DNA from: Sphingomonas bacterium | Lineage (GTDB): Bacteria > Pseudomonadota > Alphaproteobacteria > Sphingomonadales > Sphingomonadaceae | Length of the DNA: 64,000 nucleotides | NCBI RefSeq assembly: GCF_028289855.1 | Contig: NZ_JAQGKZ010000105.1 | Location: 1-64,000, forward strand | Direction of reading: 5' to 3' | Shown here: positions 34,263 to 44,000 of the stretch, piece by piece | How positions within the stretch are numbered: the first letter of the stretch is position 1 | Layout: each line of letters opens with the position of its first letter | Translations under genes and position numbers: made by a program | Notes under the pieces: generated by a model | Told to the model about the DNA's origin: nothing | Seen by the model: the letters and a program-made list of their open reading frames with translations, nothing else | The model's database searches: none

Positions 34263-35002
34263 ACCTTCGCCTTGAACGGCGAGAAATCTGTGCCTTCGTC
34301 GAACACATCGACACCCTCGGCGCGCTTGAGACCACCGACGACGAGATAAGTCGCGGGCGTGAGCAGCGCTTCCCACGCAACCTTCAGCGCCCATTGCGTG
34401 AACAGCAATTTGATCACCAGCGTGTGCGTGAATCCTTCGGCACCCCAGAAGGCGAGCGGGTAGAAGATCAGGCTATCGACGCCCTCCCCGGCAATGGTCG
34501 AGCCGATCGTCCGCAACCACAGATGCTTGCCGCTCGTCCGGATCTTCATCTTGGCGAGCACGTACGAATTGACGAATTCGCCCGCCCAGAACGCGCAGCA
34601 GCTGGCGAAGACGATCCGCGGCACCTGGCCGAAAATCGTCTGATATGCCGCCTGGTTGGTCCAGTCGGGCGCGGGCGGCAGCGCGACCACCACCCAGCTC
34701 ATGAACGCCATGAATAAGACCGCGCCGAACCCCGCCCAGATCACGCGCCGTGCGCGGGCATAGCCGTACACCTCAGTCAGTACGTCGCCGATCACGTAGG
34801 AAATCGGGAAGAACAGGATGCCCGCGCCGAACGGCCAATAACCGTAGCCGGGCAACCACACTTGCGCGACCTTGCCCGCGCCGATCACGTTCGAGAGGAG
34901 CAGGATCGCGACGAACGCCGCCATCACGAAATCGTAATAGCGAAAGTTCTGGACGGCATTTGCCGTCACCGTCCGCAGCTTGCCCCGATCCCCGTCGCTC
35001 AT
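34259..35002 (-). CDS. queuosine precursor transporter (YhhQ/VUT, DUF165 family)
   Basis: A 247-residue membrane protein with about six helices: [53 protein letters not shown] (the family signature) and [24 protein letters not shown]. These proteins import queuosine precursors such as preQ0 for tRNA modification. The start [10 protein letters not shown] at 35002 is chosen; the longer track start at 35137 reads backwards through the tRNA-Arg gene and gives the well-known spurious RPAGLEPATPSLEGSCSIQLNYGRP peptide. Confidence 0.92.
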   Translation of the reverse strand: MSDGDRGKLRTVTANAVQNFRYYDFVMAAFVAILLLSNVIGAGKVAQVWLPGYGYWPFGAGILFFPISYVIGDVLTEVYGYARARRVIWAGFGAVLFMAFMSWVVVALPPAPDWTNQAAYQTIFGQVPRIVFASCCAFWAGEFVNSYVLAKMKIRTSGKHLWLRTIGSTIAGEGVDSLIFYPLAFWGAEGFTHTLVIKLLFTQWALKVAWEALLTPATYLVVGGLKRAEGVDVFDEGTDFSPFKAKV

Positions 35003-35059
35003 GGCGGCGTTATGATGGGCGTTTCGCGACCGCGCAATCCGCGCTAGGCGCATCGGCGG

Positions 35060-35136
35060 GCGCCCGTAGTTCAACTGGATAGAGCACGAGCCTTCTAAGC
35101 TTGGAGTTGCAGGTTCGAGTCCTGCCGGGCGCGCCA
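35060..35136 (+). tRNA. tRNA-Arg (anticodon UCU)
   Basis: A complete 77-base tRNA including an encoded CCA. The acceptor GCGCCCG pairs with CGGGCGC, discriminator G, then CCA. The anticodon stem CGAGC/GCTTG closes the loop CTTCTAA, giving TCT, which reads AGA arginine codons. The T arm GCAGG-TTCGAGT-CCTGC is perfect. Its 3' end lies only six bases from the stop of the downstream racemase gene on the other strand. Confidence 0.97.
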
Positions 35137-35142
35137 TTATTA

Positions 35143-36150
35143 TTACGAGAAGCGCGGGGCCGGCGCGGGCTGCATTACGCCGTGTTGTTCAATAAAAGTG
35201 CCGCGCGCCACATTGTGCGGGTGTGCCGCCGCCTCCGCCATCGACAGGACGGGCGCGAAACAGACGTCGCTGCCCTCCATTGCCGCACACCACTCGTCGC
35301 GAGTTCGCGACTTGAAGATCGCGGTCAGCCGCTCCTTCTGCGCGGGCCATTGCGCGCGGTCGAATTGGGCGTCGAACAAAGGGTCGCCGTCGATCCCCAG
35401 TTTTTCGCGAAGCAGCGCGTAGAATTGCGGCTCGATCGATCCGATCGACACGAACCCGCCATCGGCGGTCTCGTAGACATCGTAGAACGGCGCGCCGCCA
35501 TCAAGCATGTTCACACCGCGCTCGTCGGTCCACATGCCGCTGGCGCGAAAGCCCCACATCATTCCCATCAACAGTGCCGACCCGTCGGTCATCGCGCAGT
35601 CGATCACTTGTCCCGGCGCGCCGTTCCTGACCGCGAGCAATCCGCTGACCATGCCGAAGGCGAGCATCATCGCGCCGCCGCCGAAATCGCCGATCAGGTT
35701 GATCGGCGGCACGGGTTTCTCGCCCGCCCGCCCGATCGCGCCGAGCACGCCCGACAGCGCGATGTAGTTGATGTCGTGCCCGGCCGCCGGGGCATATGGC
35801 CCGTCCTGCCCCCAGCCGGTCATGCGCCCGATCACCAGTTTGGGATTGTCGCCGAGGAGCACGTCGGGCCCGATACCGAGCCGCTCCATCACGCCGGGGC
35901 GGAACCCTTCGATCAGACCGTCAGCGGTCTTCACCAGGTCGCGCAACTTCGCGATATCGCCGGGCGACTTGAGGTCGAGTTGCATCGCCGCGCGCCCGCG
36001 CAGCAACGGATCGCGCGGATTGAGCGTCGCCCCAGGCCGATCGATGCGGATCACCTCCGCGCCGTGATCGGCCAGCATCATCCCGCAAAACGGCCCCGGC
36101 CCGATCCCCGCCAGTTCGACGACGCGAATGCCGGTTAGCGGAGCCGCCAT
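35143..36150 (-). CDS. alpha-methylacyl-CoA racemase (CaiB/BaiF family III), C-terminally shortened
   Basis: Interconverts (R)- and (S)-2-methylacyl-CoA thioesters. The 335 residues keep the catalytic residues of the family: His and Asp in AAGHDINYIALSG, Asp in NLIGDFGGGAM and Glu in SIEPQFYALL. The protein stops at QPAPAPRFS, where homologues usually continue with RTP and some 25-30 more residues. The stop is six bases from the tRNA-Arg 3' end, so the tail was probably lost in a rearrangement at the tRNA. It is one base downstream of the SDR gene, in a fatty-acyl or steroid side-chain oxidation cluster with the SDR and thiolase. Confidence 0.88.
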   Translation of the reverse strand: MAAPLTGIRVVELAGIGPGPFCGMMLADHGAEVIRIDRPGATLNPRDPLLRGRAAMQLDLKSPGDIAKLRDLVKTADGLIEGFRPGVMERLGIGPDVLLGDNPKLVIGRMTGWGQDGPYAPAAGHDINYIALSGVLGAIGRAGEKPVPPINLIGDFGGGAMMLAFGMVSGLLAVRNGAPGQVIDCAMTDGSALLMGMMWGFRASGMWTDERGVNMLDGGAPFYDVYETADGGFVSIGSIEPQFYALLREKLGIDGDPLFDAQFDRAQWPAQKERLTAIFKSRTRDEWCAAMEGSDVCFAPVLSMAEAAAHPHNVARGTFIEQHGVMQPAPAPRFS

Positions 36151-36151
36151 G

Positions 36152-36934
36152 TCAGCGCGGCGCCATCCGGATCGCGCCGTCGAGACGCACGTCCTCGCCG
36201 TTGAAATAGCCGTTCTCGATCATCGTCAACGCCAAGTTGGCGTACTCGGGAGGATTGCCGAGTCGTTTCGGGAACGGCACCGACGCCGCGAGATTGTCGC
36301 GCACCTGTTGCGGCGCACCCTGCATCAACGGGGTTTCGAAAATGCCCGGCAGGATCGTGTTGATGCGGATGCCCTCACCCATCAAGTCGCGCGCGATCGG
36401 GAGCGTCATGCCGACCACGCCGCCCTTCGACGCCGAATAGGCCGCCTGGCCGATCTGGCCGTCCTCGGCAGCGACCGACGCGGTCATAACCATCGCGCCG
36501 CGCTCACCATCCTCGCCGGGTTCGAGCGTCAACATCCCCGCCGCCGATTTCGCGACGCAACGGAACGTGCCGATCAGGTTGATCTGGATGAGCCAGTCGA
36601 ACGCGGCCAGGCTGAAATGCTTGATGCTGCCGTCTTCCTTGGAGCGGCTGGCGGTCTTCATCGCGTTGCCGGTGCCGGCGCAGCAGACGAGCACGCGCTC
36701 CTGTCCGTGCGCCGCACGCGCCTTCACGAAGCCCGCATCGACGCTATCGTCGCTGGTCACGTTAACCTCGCAGAAGACGCCGCCGATTTCGTTGGCAACG
36801 GCTTCGCCTTTCTCCGCCTGCATGTCGAAGATCGCGACTTTGACGCCCTTGGCGGCCAGCGCCCGCGCTGTCGCCGCACCGAGGCCGGAGGCGCCGCCGG
36901 TGACCACTGCGGATACGGTGTTGTCGAGTTTCAT
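36152..36934 (-). CDS. SDR-family 3-hydroxyacyl-CoA dehydrogenase-like protein
   Basis: A 260-residue short-chain dehydrogenase. It has the NAD-binding VVTGGASGLGAATARALAAKG near the start, CCAGTGNA, the catalytic Ser in VMTASVAAEDGQIGQAAYSASKGGVVGM with YSASK (Tyr-x-x-x-Lys), and NTILPGIFETPL. The whole pattern is that of HSD17B10-like 3-hydroxyacyl-CoA dehydrogenases. It sits between a thiolase and a methylacyl-CoA racemase on the same strand, which supports a role in beta-oxidation of branched acyl-CoA. A palindromic repeat lies just upstream. Confidence 0.9.
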   Translation of the reverse strand: MKLDNTVSAVVTGGASGLGAATARALAAKGVKVAIFDMQAEKGEAVANEIGGVFCEVNVTSDDSVDAGFVKARAAHGQERVLVCCAGTGNAMKTASRSKEDGSIKHFSLAAFDWLIQINLIGTFRCVAKSAAGMLTLEPGEDGERGAMVMTASVAAEDGQIGQAAYSASKGGVVGMTLPIARDLMGEGIRINTILPGIFETPLMQGAPQQVRDNLAASVPFPKRLGNPPEYANLALTMIENGYFNGEDVRLDGAIRMAPR

Positions 36935-36952
36935 TCCCGTCTTCTCCTATTC

Positions 36953-37034
36953 GTCATGCCGGACTTGATCCGGCATCCCGCTTTTTTCCGTTCAGCGGAT
37001 AAAGCGGGACCCCGGCTCAAGGCCGGGGTGACGG
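36953..37034. repeat. 82-base palindromic repeat (inverted dimer of the GTCATGCCGGACTTGATCCGG element)
   Basis: The left half GTCATGCCGGACTTGATCCGGCATCCCGCTTT and the reverse complement of the right half, GTCACCCCGGCCTTGAGCCGGGGTCCCGCTTT, are closely similar. The element is thus an imperfect head-to-head dimer that could fold into one long hairpin with sub-hairpins GCCGGA/TCCGGC and CCCCGGC/GCCGGGG. Its first 26 bases (36953-36978) recur identically, inverted, inside dnaE2 at 44009-44034. It fills the gap between the thiolase and SDR genes. Confidence 0.75.
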
Positions 37035-37051
37035 TTAATGTGCGTTGACCA

Positions 37052-38227
37052 TTACAGCCGCTCGACAATCGTCACGTTGGCGATCCCGCCGCCCTCGCAC
37101 ATCGTCTGCAAGCCCCATCTCTTGTCGCGCGCCTTCAATGCGTGGAGCAAAGTCGTCATCAGCTTGGTGCCCGATGCGCCGAGCGGGTGGCCGAGCGCAA
37201 TCGCGCCGCCATTAACGTTGAGCCGGGCATGGTCGCCGCCGATCACCTTCAACCAAGCCAGCGGCACCGGCGCGAACGCTTCGTTGACTTCGTACAGGTC
37301 GATATCCTCAATCTTCATACCCGCCCGCAGCAACGCCCGCTGCGTCGCGGGGAGCGGTTCTTCGAGCATGATCACCGGGTCGCCCGCGGTCACCGTCAGA
37401 TTGTGAATCCGTGCCAGCGGGGTCAGGCCATGATCCTTGAGCGCACGCTCGCTGACGATCATCACGCCCGACGACCCGTCGCAAATCTGGCTCGCCGACG
37501 CCGCGGTCAGCACCCCGCCTTCCTGCAACAGTTTCACCGCACCGAGCGATTCCATCGAGGCATCGTAGCGGATGCCCTCGTCGGTCGTATGGAACCCCTC
37601 ATTGCCCTCTTCGTCGACGATCGCGAGCGGGACGATCTCGTCGGTGAACGCGCCGGCCTGCGTCGCCGCGGCCGCGCGCTTGTGGCTTTCGAGCGAGAAG
37701 GCGTCGAGTTCCTCGCGGCTGAAGCCGTACTTTTGCGCCATCATGCCGGCACCGACGAACTGGCTGAACCCAGGCACCCCGTAGCGGTCCTTGATCCGCT
37801 GCGAGAGCGGCCCGACGCCGATACCGAGTTGAGCGGGGGCCGTGACCGACAATCCCATCGGCACGCGAGTCATGCTCTCCACGCCCGCCGCGATGACGAT
37901 GTCCTGCGTCCCCGACATCACGGCCTGGGCGGCGAACTGGATCGCCTGTTGCGACGACCCGCATTGGCGATCGATCGACACCGCCGGCACGCTGTCCGGG
38001 AGCGATGAGGCCATCACCGCATTGCGGCCGATATGCCCGCCTTGCTCGCCGGCCTGCATCACGCAGCCCATGATGACGTCTTCGATCGCCGCGCCGTCAA
38101 TCCCCGATCGCTGCACCAGCGCGTCGAGCACCGCGCCGCCCAGATCGGCCGGATGCCAGTCCTTCAGCTTGCCGCCGCGCCGCCCGCCCGCCGTGCGCGC
38201 CGCCGCGACGATATATGCTTCCGCCAT
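37052..38227 (-). CDS. acetyl-CoA C-acyltransferase (thiolase)
   Basis: A 391-residue thiolase. The nucleophilic Cys is in SIDRQCGSSQQAIQFAAQAV (about residue 89). NEAFAPVPLAW, GGAIALGHPLGASGTKLM with the catalytic His and TMCEGGGIANVTIV with the second Cys complete the active site. Only the catalytic domains are present, as in degradative thiolases. It is upstream of the SDR and racemase on the same strand. GlcB lies divergently 148 bases away. Steroid or fatty acid beta-oxidation is a fair inference; biosynthetic acetoacetyl-CoA thiolase is the alternative. Confidence 0.93.
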   Translation of the reverse strand: MAEAYIVAAARTAGGRRGGKLKDWHPADLGGAVLDALVQRSGIDGAAIEDVIMGCVMQAGEQGGHIGRNAVMASSLPDSVPAVSIDRQCGSSQQAIQFAAQAVMSGTQDIVIAAGVESMTRVPMGLSVTAPAQLGIGVGPLSQRIKDRYGVPGFSQFVGAGMMAQKYGFSREELDAFSLESHKRAAAATQAGAFTDEIVPLAIVDEEGNEGFHTTDEGIRYDASMESLGAVKLLQEGGVLTAASASQICDGSSGVMIVSERALKDHGLTPLARIHNLTVTAGDPVIMLEEPLPATQRALLRAGMKIEDIDLYEVNEAFAPVPLAWLKVIGGDHARLNVNGGAIALGHPLGASGTKLMTTLLHALKARDKRWGLQTMCEGGGIANVTIVERL

Positions 38228-38375
38228 CCAGCCTCTCCTTTATTTGAGTTGCAGATAGCCACCGGTTGACGGAAGCGGCAAGCGAATTTGCGGGGTGGAC
38301 GGCGGCACCGGTCGGTGTATTGGCACGGTTCCTCCCCGCTCAAGCTGAATGGAGTTGCGCGTGTCTGGAGGTCTC

Positions 38376-40454
38376 ATGATCGATCGCTGCGGATTGCAGG
38401 TCGCGAGCGAGCTCGCTGCGTTCATCGAGGAACGCGCGCTGCCGGGCACGGGCATCGGGGCGGATGCGTTCTGGGCGGGCACTGCCAACATCTTCGCGCA
38501 GTTCGCGCCGGAAAATCGGAAGCTGCTCGACAAGCGCGACTTGCTTCAGGCCGAGATCGACGGCTGGCACGCCCAGCGCACCGGCACCGCAATCGATCAG
38601 GCCGAGTATCAAGCGTTCCTGAGGTCGATCGGTTATCTGGTCGACGAACCTGTGCCGTTCGCCATCACCACCGAGAACGTCGATCCGGAGATCGCAACGA
38701 CCGCCGGGCCGCAACTCGTCGTGCCGGTGCTAAACGCCCGCTTCGCGCTCAACGCCGCCAATGCGCGTTGGGGCAGCCTGTACGACGCGCTCTACGGCAC
38801 AGACGCTATCCCCGGCACAGCTAGGCCGGGCGGCTACGACCCGGTGCGTGGCGCGCAGGTGATCGCCTGGGCGAAGTCGTTTCTCGATTCGGCGGTGCCG
38901 CTGGCGAGCGGAAGCTGGGCCGATTTGACCGGCGCGCCGGTACTGGCCGACCCGGCGTTGCTGGTAGGGCGCGCGCAGGAAAGCTACCTGTTCCGTCACA
39001 ACGGCTTGCACATCGAAGTGGTGATCGATCGCGAGCATCCGATCGGCAAGACCGACCCAGCCGGCATTGCTGACGTCATCCTCGAAAGCGCGCTTACGAC
39101 GATCGTCGACCTTGAGGATTCGATTGCCGCCGTCGATGCCGAGGACAAGGTCGCGGCTTATGCCAACTGGCTCGGCTTGATGAAGGGCGACCTGGTCGAG
39201 ACGTTTGATAAAAACGGCGCGACTCTCACGCGCAAACTCAACGACGACCGCGTCTACACCACCCCCGACGGCAGCACCTTCACCCTGCCCGGTCGCGCGC
39301 TGATGTTCGTGCGCAACGTCGGTCACTTGATGGCCACGCCCGCGATCCGCCTGCCCGATGGCGGCGAGGCGCCCGAGGGCATTCTCGACGCGATCGTCAC
39401 CAGCCTGATCGGCTTGCACGACATCAACGGCGCGCGGAAAAACAGTCGCGCGGGATCGATCTACATCGTCAAACCCAAGATGCACGGGCCCGAAGAAGCC
39501 GCGTTCACCAATGCGCTGTTCGACGCGGTCGAAGATCTGCTCGGCCTCGCCCGTCACACGATCAAGGTCGGTGTGATGGATGAGGAGCGCCGTACCTCCG
39601 CCAACCTTGCCGCCTGCATCGCGGCGGTCAGCGGCCGGATCGCGTTCATCAACACCGGCTTCCTCGACCGCACCGGCGATGAAATTCACACGGGTATGCA
39701 GGCGGGGCCGATGGTGCCCAAGGGCGAGATGAAGACGAGCGCCTGGATCGCTGCGTACGAGAACCGCAACGTCCAGATCGGGCTCGCCTGCGGGCTGTCG
39801 GGCAAGGCGCAGATCGGCAAGGGAATGTGGGCCGCGCCCGACCGCATGGCGGATATGCTCGACCAGAAGATCGGCCACCCGATGACGGGCGCCAACACCG
39901 CCTGGGTGCCCAGCCCCACCGCGGCGACGCTGCACGCGACGCACTACCACCGCGTGGACGTGTTCGCACGGCAGAAGGAGCGCGCATCCGAGCCGATCGC
40001 ATCGCTCGATGCCCTACTGTCGGTCCCGCTCGCGCTCGGCCGCAACTGGACCCCTGACGAAATCCGCGCAGAGCTCGATAATAATGCGCAGGGCATTCTG
40101 GGCTACGTCGTTCGCTGGATCGATCAGGGCGTGGGTTGCTCGAAAGTGCCCGACATCCACGATATCGGGCTGATGGAGGACCGCGCAACGCTGCGCATCT
40201 CGAGCCAGGCGCTGGCCAATTGGTTGCTCCACGGCGTCTGCGCGCCCGAAGAGATCGAAGCGGCGTTCGCGCGGATGGCGGCGAAGGTCGATGCGCAGAA
40301 TGCCGGCGATCCGCTGTATGGCTCGCTCGTCGCCAACCCCAACGGTGCCGCCTATCGCGCCGCCCGCGCGCTGGTGTTCGAGGGAACGGCGCAGCCCAAC
40401 GGCTATACCGAGCCCCTGCTCCACCGCTTCCGCGCCGAGGCGAAGGCGCGCTAA
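38376..40454 (+). CDS. glcB: malate synthase G
   Basis: Condenses glyoxylate with acetyl-CoA to malate. The 692 residues fit the G isoform. Motifs: [104 protein letters not shown] and [12 protein letters not shown]. The ATG at 38376 has GGAGG at ideal spacing and gives the conserved N-terminus [16 protein letters not shown]; the track start 38349 is nine codons earlier. It lets the cell grow on two-carbon compounds or fatty acids. The gene is alone on its strand and divergent from the thiolase. Confidence 0.95.
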   Translation: MIDRCGLQVASELAAFIEERALPGTGIGADAFWAGTANIFAQFAPENRKLLDKRDLLQAEIDGWHAQRTGTAIDQAEYQAFLRSIGYLVDEPVPFAITTENVDPEIATTAGPQLVVPVLNARFALNAANARWGSLYDALYGTDAIPGTARPGGYDPVRGAQVIAWAKSFLDSAVPLASGSWADLTGAPVLADPALLVGRAQESYLFRHNGLHIEVVIDREHPIGKTDPAGIADVILESALTTIVDLEDSIAAVDAEDKVAAYANWLGLMKGDLVETFDKNGATLTRKLNDDRVYTTPDGSTFTLPGRALMFVRNVGHLMATPAIRLPDGGEAPEGILDAIVTSLIGLHDINGARKNSRAGSIYIVKPKMHGPEEAAFTNALFDAVEDLLGLARHTIKVGVMDEERRTSANLAACIAAVSGRIAFINTGFLDRTGDEIHTGMQAGPMVPKGEMKTSAWIAAYENRNVQIGLACGLSGKAQIGKGMWAAPDRMADMLDQKIGHPMTGANTAWVPSPTAATLHATHYHRVDVFARQKERASEPIASLDALLSVPLALGRNWTPDEIRAELDNNAQGILGYVVRWIDQGVGCSKVPDIHDIGLMEDRATLRISSQALANWLLHGVCAPEEIEAAFARMAAKVDAQNAGDPLYGSLVANPNGAAYRAARALVFEGTAQPNGYTEPLLHRFRAEAKAR

Positions 40455-40458
40455 CTTT

Positions 40459-40480
40459 GGACAATTGGACAAAATGGACA
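40459..40480 (+). promoter_or_regulatory. triple GGACA direct repeat in the glcB-downstream intergenic region
   Basis: GGACAATT-GGACAAAAT-GGACA places three GGACA boxes at 8- and 9-base spacing, starting five bases after the glcB stop. The surrounding 222 bases (40455-40676) are AT-richer than the neighbouring genes and lead into the small secreted protein gene. Short direct repeats of this kind can bind a regulator, but no known family is matched. Confidence 0.3.
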
Positions 40481-40676
40481 GCGCAATTGTCGAGTTGCGT
40501 CGCCCGAAATGTCGTTATTTTACAATTGGTCTAAGATAGGCAACAGACTAGCCGACCTTGGCGTTGCAATCCTGTTGCTCGCTCAACTTTGTTCTCGCCA
40601 AAATGGAGACGATCTATTAGACTGCGCACCGTCGGATCCGTCCGGCGTGTGCAATCTCGGTTTGGGGGTTACAGCG

Positions 40677-41009
40677 ATGTTTAAGTTGATCAAGGTCGGC
40701 GTGGCAGCCAGCCTGCTGGTAGCGGGGATGGCCACGGCCGGAATGCCGTCGGGGCGCAATTTCACGATCAAGAATACCAACGCAAGCGTCTCGGTGCAGC
40801 GCGTATGGTACGCGCGGGCTGGCGAGGAGGGCGATCCGTGGCATGAAGTCATGCTCGATTACGCCGTCAAGCCTGGCCGGACCTCGAACTTCACCATGGG
40901 TGCGGGCGATGTCTGCCTGTACGATATCAAGGTTCAGTTCAGCGATTCGGTCATCCAGCAACGCGACAACATCAACGTCTGCCGCGGCGACACGGCGGTC
41001 GTGACCTGA
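40677..41009 (+). CDS. small secreted hypothetical protein
   Basis: A 110-residue protein with a clear signal peptide (MFKLIKVGVAASLLVAGMATAGM). The mature part of about 87 residues (FTIKNTNASVSVQRVWYARAGEEGDPWHEV, FTMGAGDVCLYDIKVQFSDS, NINVCRGDTAVV) looks all-beta and has two Cys that could pair. I know no family name for it. GGGGGTT precedes the ATG at 40677; the track start at 40509 adds an unlikely N-terminus. A strong terminator follows 29 bases after the stop. Confidence 0.75.
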   Translation: MFKLIKVGVAASLLVAGMATAGMPSGRNFTIKNTNASVSVQRVWYARAGEEGDPWHEVMLDYAVKPGRTSNFTMGAGDVCLYDIKVQFSDSVIQQRDNINVCRGDTAVVT

Positions 41010-41038
41010 TCCGGCGCGCTTTTGCGTGACGTGATACG

Positions 41039-41069
41039 GGGCGGTGGGTTTTGGCCCGCCGCCCTTTTT
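41039..41069 (+). terminator. intrinsic terminator after the small secreted protein gene
   Basis: GGGCGGTGGG-TTTTGG-CCCGCCGCCC forms a 10-bp stem (one T-G pair) and is followed by TTTTT. It ends the rightward transcript just before the stop of convergent dnaE2. Confidence 0.9.
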
Positions 41070-41077
41070 CTGGCCGG

Positions 41078-44000
41078 TCAGTGGAAGTCGCGCGACTTGG
41101 GCAGAATGCGGACGTTGCGGGGATGCCGCCCGCCGGTCGGACGCGCCTTTTCGTAACGCGGATCGGGGATCAGGCCGATATCGGCCTGCGCCATTGCGGG
41201 GCGAGACTTGCGATCCTCCGATAACCGGCCGAGCTCGTGCGTGCGGTCGATGACGCGCGTGCCGATCAGGTGGACGACACCCCCTTCATCCTTGGCGCTA
41301 CGCTGCACCTCCCCCTCGACGGTCATCAGTCGCGATCCCATCACTTGCATCCGCTGTGCCTCAAATATCCGCGCCCATAACAGCACATTGGTGATCCCGG
41401 TCTCATCCTCCAGCGTCATGAATATCGCGTTGCCCGTGCCCGGCCGCTGGCGCACCAGCACGACCCCGGCGACCGTGACGCGCGCGCCGTTCGTCGCCTT
41501 GGACACGCCTTCGCATGTCAGCACCTTCTCGGCATCGAACATCGGCCGCAGGAACTGCATCGGATGTCCCTTGAGCGACAGGCGGGTGAGTTGATAATCG
41601 GCGCTGACCTCCTCGCTGAGCGGCATCGTCGGCAGGCCGGCGTCCGTCTCAACCCCCAATTCGCGCGCACCGGCGGCGGCGAACAGCGGCAATTCGTCAG
41701 ATGGCGTCCGCCTTACCTCCCACAAGGCATCGCGTCGGCCCTTGCCGATCGACCCCCAGGCATCGGCGTCAGCGAGCAACCGCAGTGCACGCGCGGGTAG
41801 ATGGGCGCGGCGCGCGAGTTCCTCGATCGAGACAAAGGGGCCATTGGCGGCACGCTCGTCCGCGAGAGACTTCGCCCAATCTTCGCGAAAGCCATCGATC
41901 TGACGCAAGCCGAGCCGGAGTGCGAGGTCGCGATCGCCCGGTTCAAGACTATTGTCCCACCGGCTCGCATTCACATCGATTGCTCGCGCCTCTACCCCGC
42001 CTTTCTCTTGCGCGTCGCGGACGATTTGCGCCGGCGCGTAAAAACCCATCGGCTGCGAATTGAGCAACGCGCAGGAGAACGCCGCTGGGTGGAAGCACTT
42101 CAACCAGGCCGACACATAGACCAGCCGCGCGAACGCCAGCGCATGGCTTTCCGGAAAGCCATAGCTGCCGAACCCCTTGATCTGGTCATAGCAACGCTGC
42201 GCGAAATCGCGTTCATATCCGCGCCTGACCATCCCCTCGACCATCTTGGTCTCCAGGTTGTGGATCGTGCCGACATTACGGAACGTCGCCATCGCGCGGC
42301 GTAGGCGATTGGCATCCTCGGGTGAGAAATCGGCCGCAACGATCGCCAGTTTCATCGCTTGTTCCTGAAACAGCGGCACGCCCATCGTCTTGCCAAGTAC
42401 GCCTTCAAGTTCGTCGGGCCGACCGTGACGCGGATTAGGCGCCGGAAAGGACCACGCCTCTTTCTTGGCACGCCGCCGCAGATAGGGGTGCACCATATTG
42501 CCCTGGATCGGACCGGGCCGGACGATCGCCACTTGAACGACCAAGTCGTAAAATTGCCGCGGGCGCAGCCGCGGCAGCATGCTCATCTGCGCGCGGCTTT
42601 CGACCTGAAACAGGCCCAGGCTGTCGCCCTCGCACAGCATATCGTAAACCTGCGCGACCTCGGCCGGGACGGTATCGAGCGTGTGCCGCTTGCCCCCGCT
42701 CTCCTCGATCAGGTCGAACGCCTTGCGGATGCACGACAGCATGCCGAGCGCCAGCACATCGACCTTCATCAACTGAAGCGCGTCGATGTCATCCTTGTCC
42801 CATTCGATGAAGGTGCGCTTGTCCATCGCGCCATTGTGGATCGGCACGGTTTCGTCGAGCCGGTCCTGCGTCAGCACGAACCCGCCGACATGCTGCGACA
42901 AATGGCGGGGAAATTCGAGCAATTGATCGACCAGAGTCTTCAGCCGCCCGATCTCCGGATTGTCGAGCGTGAACCCCGCCTGGGTAAAGCGCTCCTCCTC
43001 CATCTTGCTCGAATAGCTGCCCCAGATCGTGCTGGAGAGTCGTGAGGTGACGTCCTCGGTCATGCCGAGTGCCTTGCCGACTTCGCGCACGGTCGAGCGC
43101 GAGCGATAGTGAATCACCGTCGCGGCAATCGCGGCGCGGTCTCGGCCGTATCGCCGATAGACATATTGCATCACTTCCTCGCGTCGCTCGTGCTCGAAAT
43201 CGACGTCGATATCGGGCGGCTCGTCGCGCTCGGCCGACACGAAGCGCGAGAACAGCAGATCGAACTTCATCGGATCGACCGAAGTGACCCCCAGGATGAA
43301 GCATACGACCGAATTGGCGGCCGATCCGCGTCCCTGGCAGAGGATCGGTGGATCCTGGGTCCGCGCGAACTTCACCACGTCATGGACGGTCAGGAAATAA
43401 TACGCGTAACCACGATCACGGATGAGCATGAACTCTTCGTGCAGCAGGGCGTACAGCTTGTCGGGAACGCGATAATCGTAGCGTTCGAGCGCGGTCTGCC
43501 AGACGAGGTGCTCGAGCCAGTCCTGAGCCTGCCATCCCTCCGGCACCGGCTCGTGCGGATATTCGTAGCTGAGTTGGTCTAGCGTGAAGTCGATGCGAGC
43601 CAGCAGGCGTTCGGTTTGAGCAATCGCGTCAGGATAGCGGCGGAACAGGCGGGCCATTTCGGCGGCCGGCTTCAAATGCCGCTCCGCATTGGCCGCGAGG
43701 ATGCGGCCGGCGTGCTTCACATCGGTGCCCTTGCGGATGCAAGTGACGACGTCGTGAAGCTGGCGCTGGCCGGGTGAGGCGTAGAGCGCGTCGTTGGTCG
43801 CGATCAGCGGAACGCCGACGGTCGAAACAATTCGGGCAAGATCGCGCAGCCGCCGATTGTCGCGCCCGTCGTAGAGCGTGGACACACCGAGCCATAACCG
43901 GCCGCCCACGATGCGTTTGAGGCGGCGCATAGTATCCCCCAGCACATCGTCACCCCGGACTTGATCCTGGGTCCACCTCACCACGTGGCCAGTTGCTCGT

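Noticed and set aside
35003-35137. N-terminal extension RPAGLEPATPSLEGSCSIQLNYGRP of the transporter ORF
   Set aside because: This peptide is the reverse translation of the tRNA-Arg gene, a known annotation artefact. The true start is MSDGDRGK at 35002.
35101-36138. 345-residue plus-strand ORF over the racemase gene
   Set aside because: Antisense to a gene with conserved catalytic residues; His/Arg-rich composition typical of shadows.
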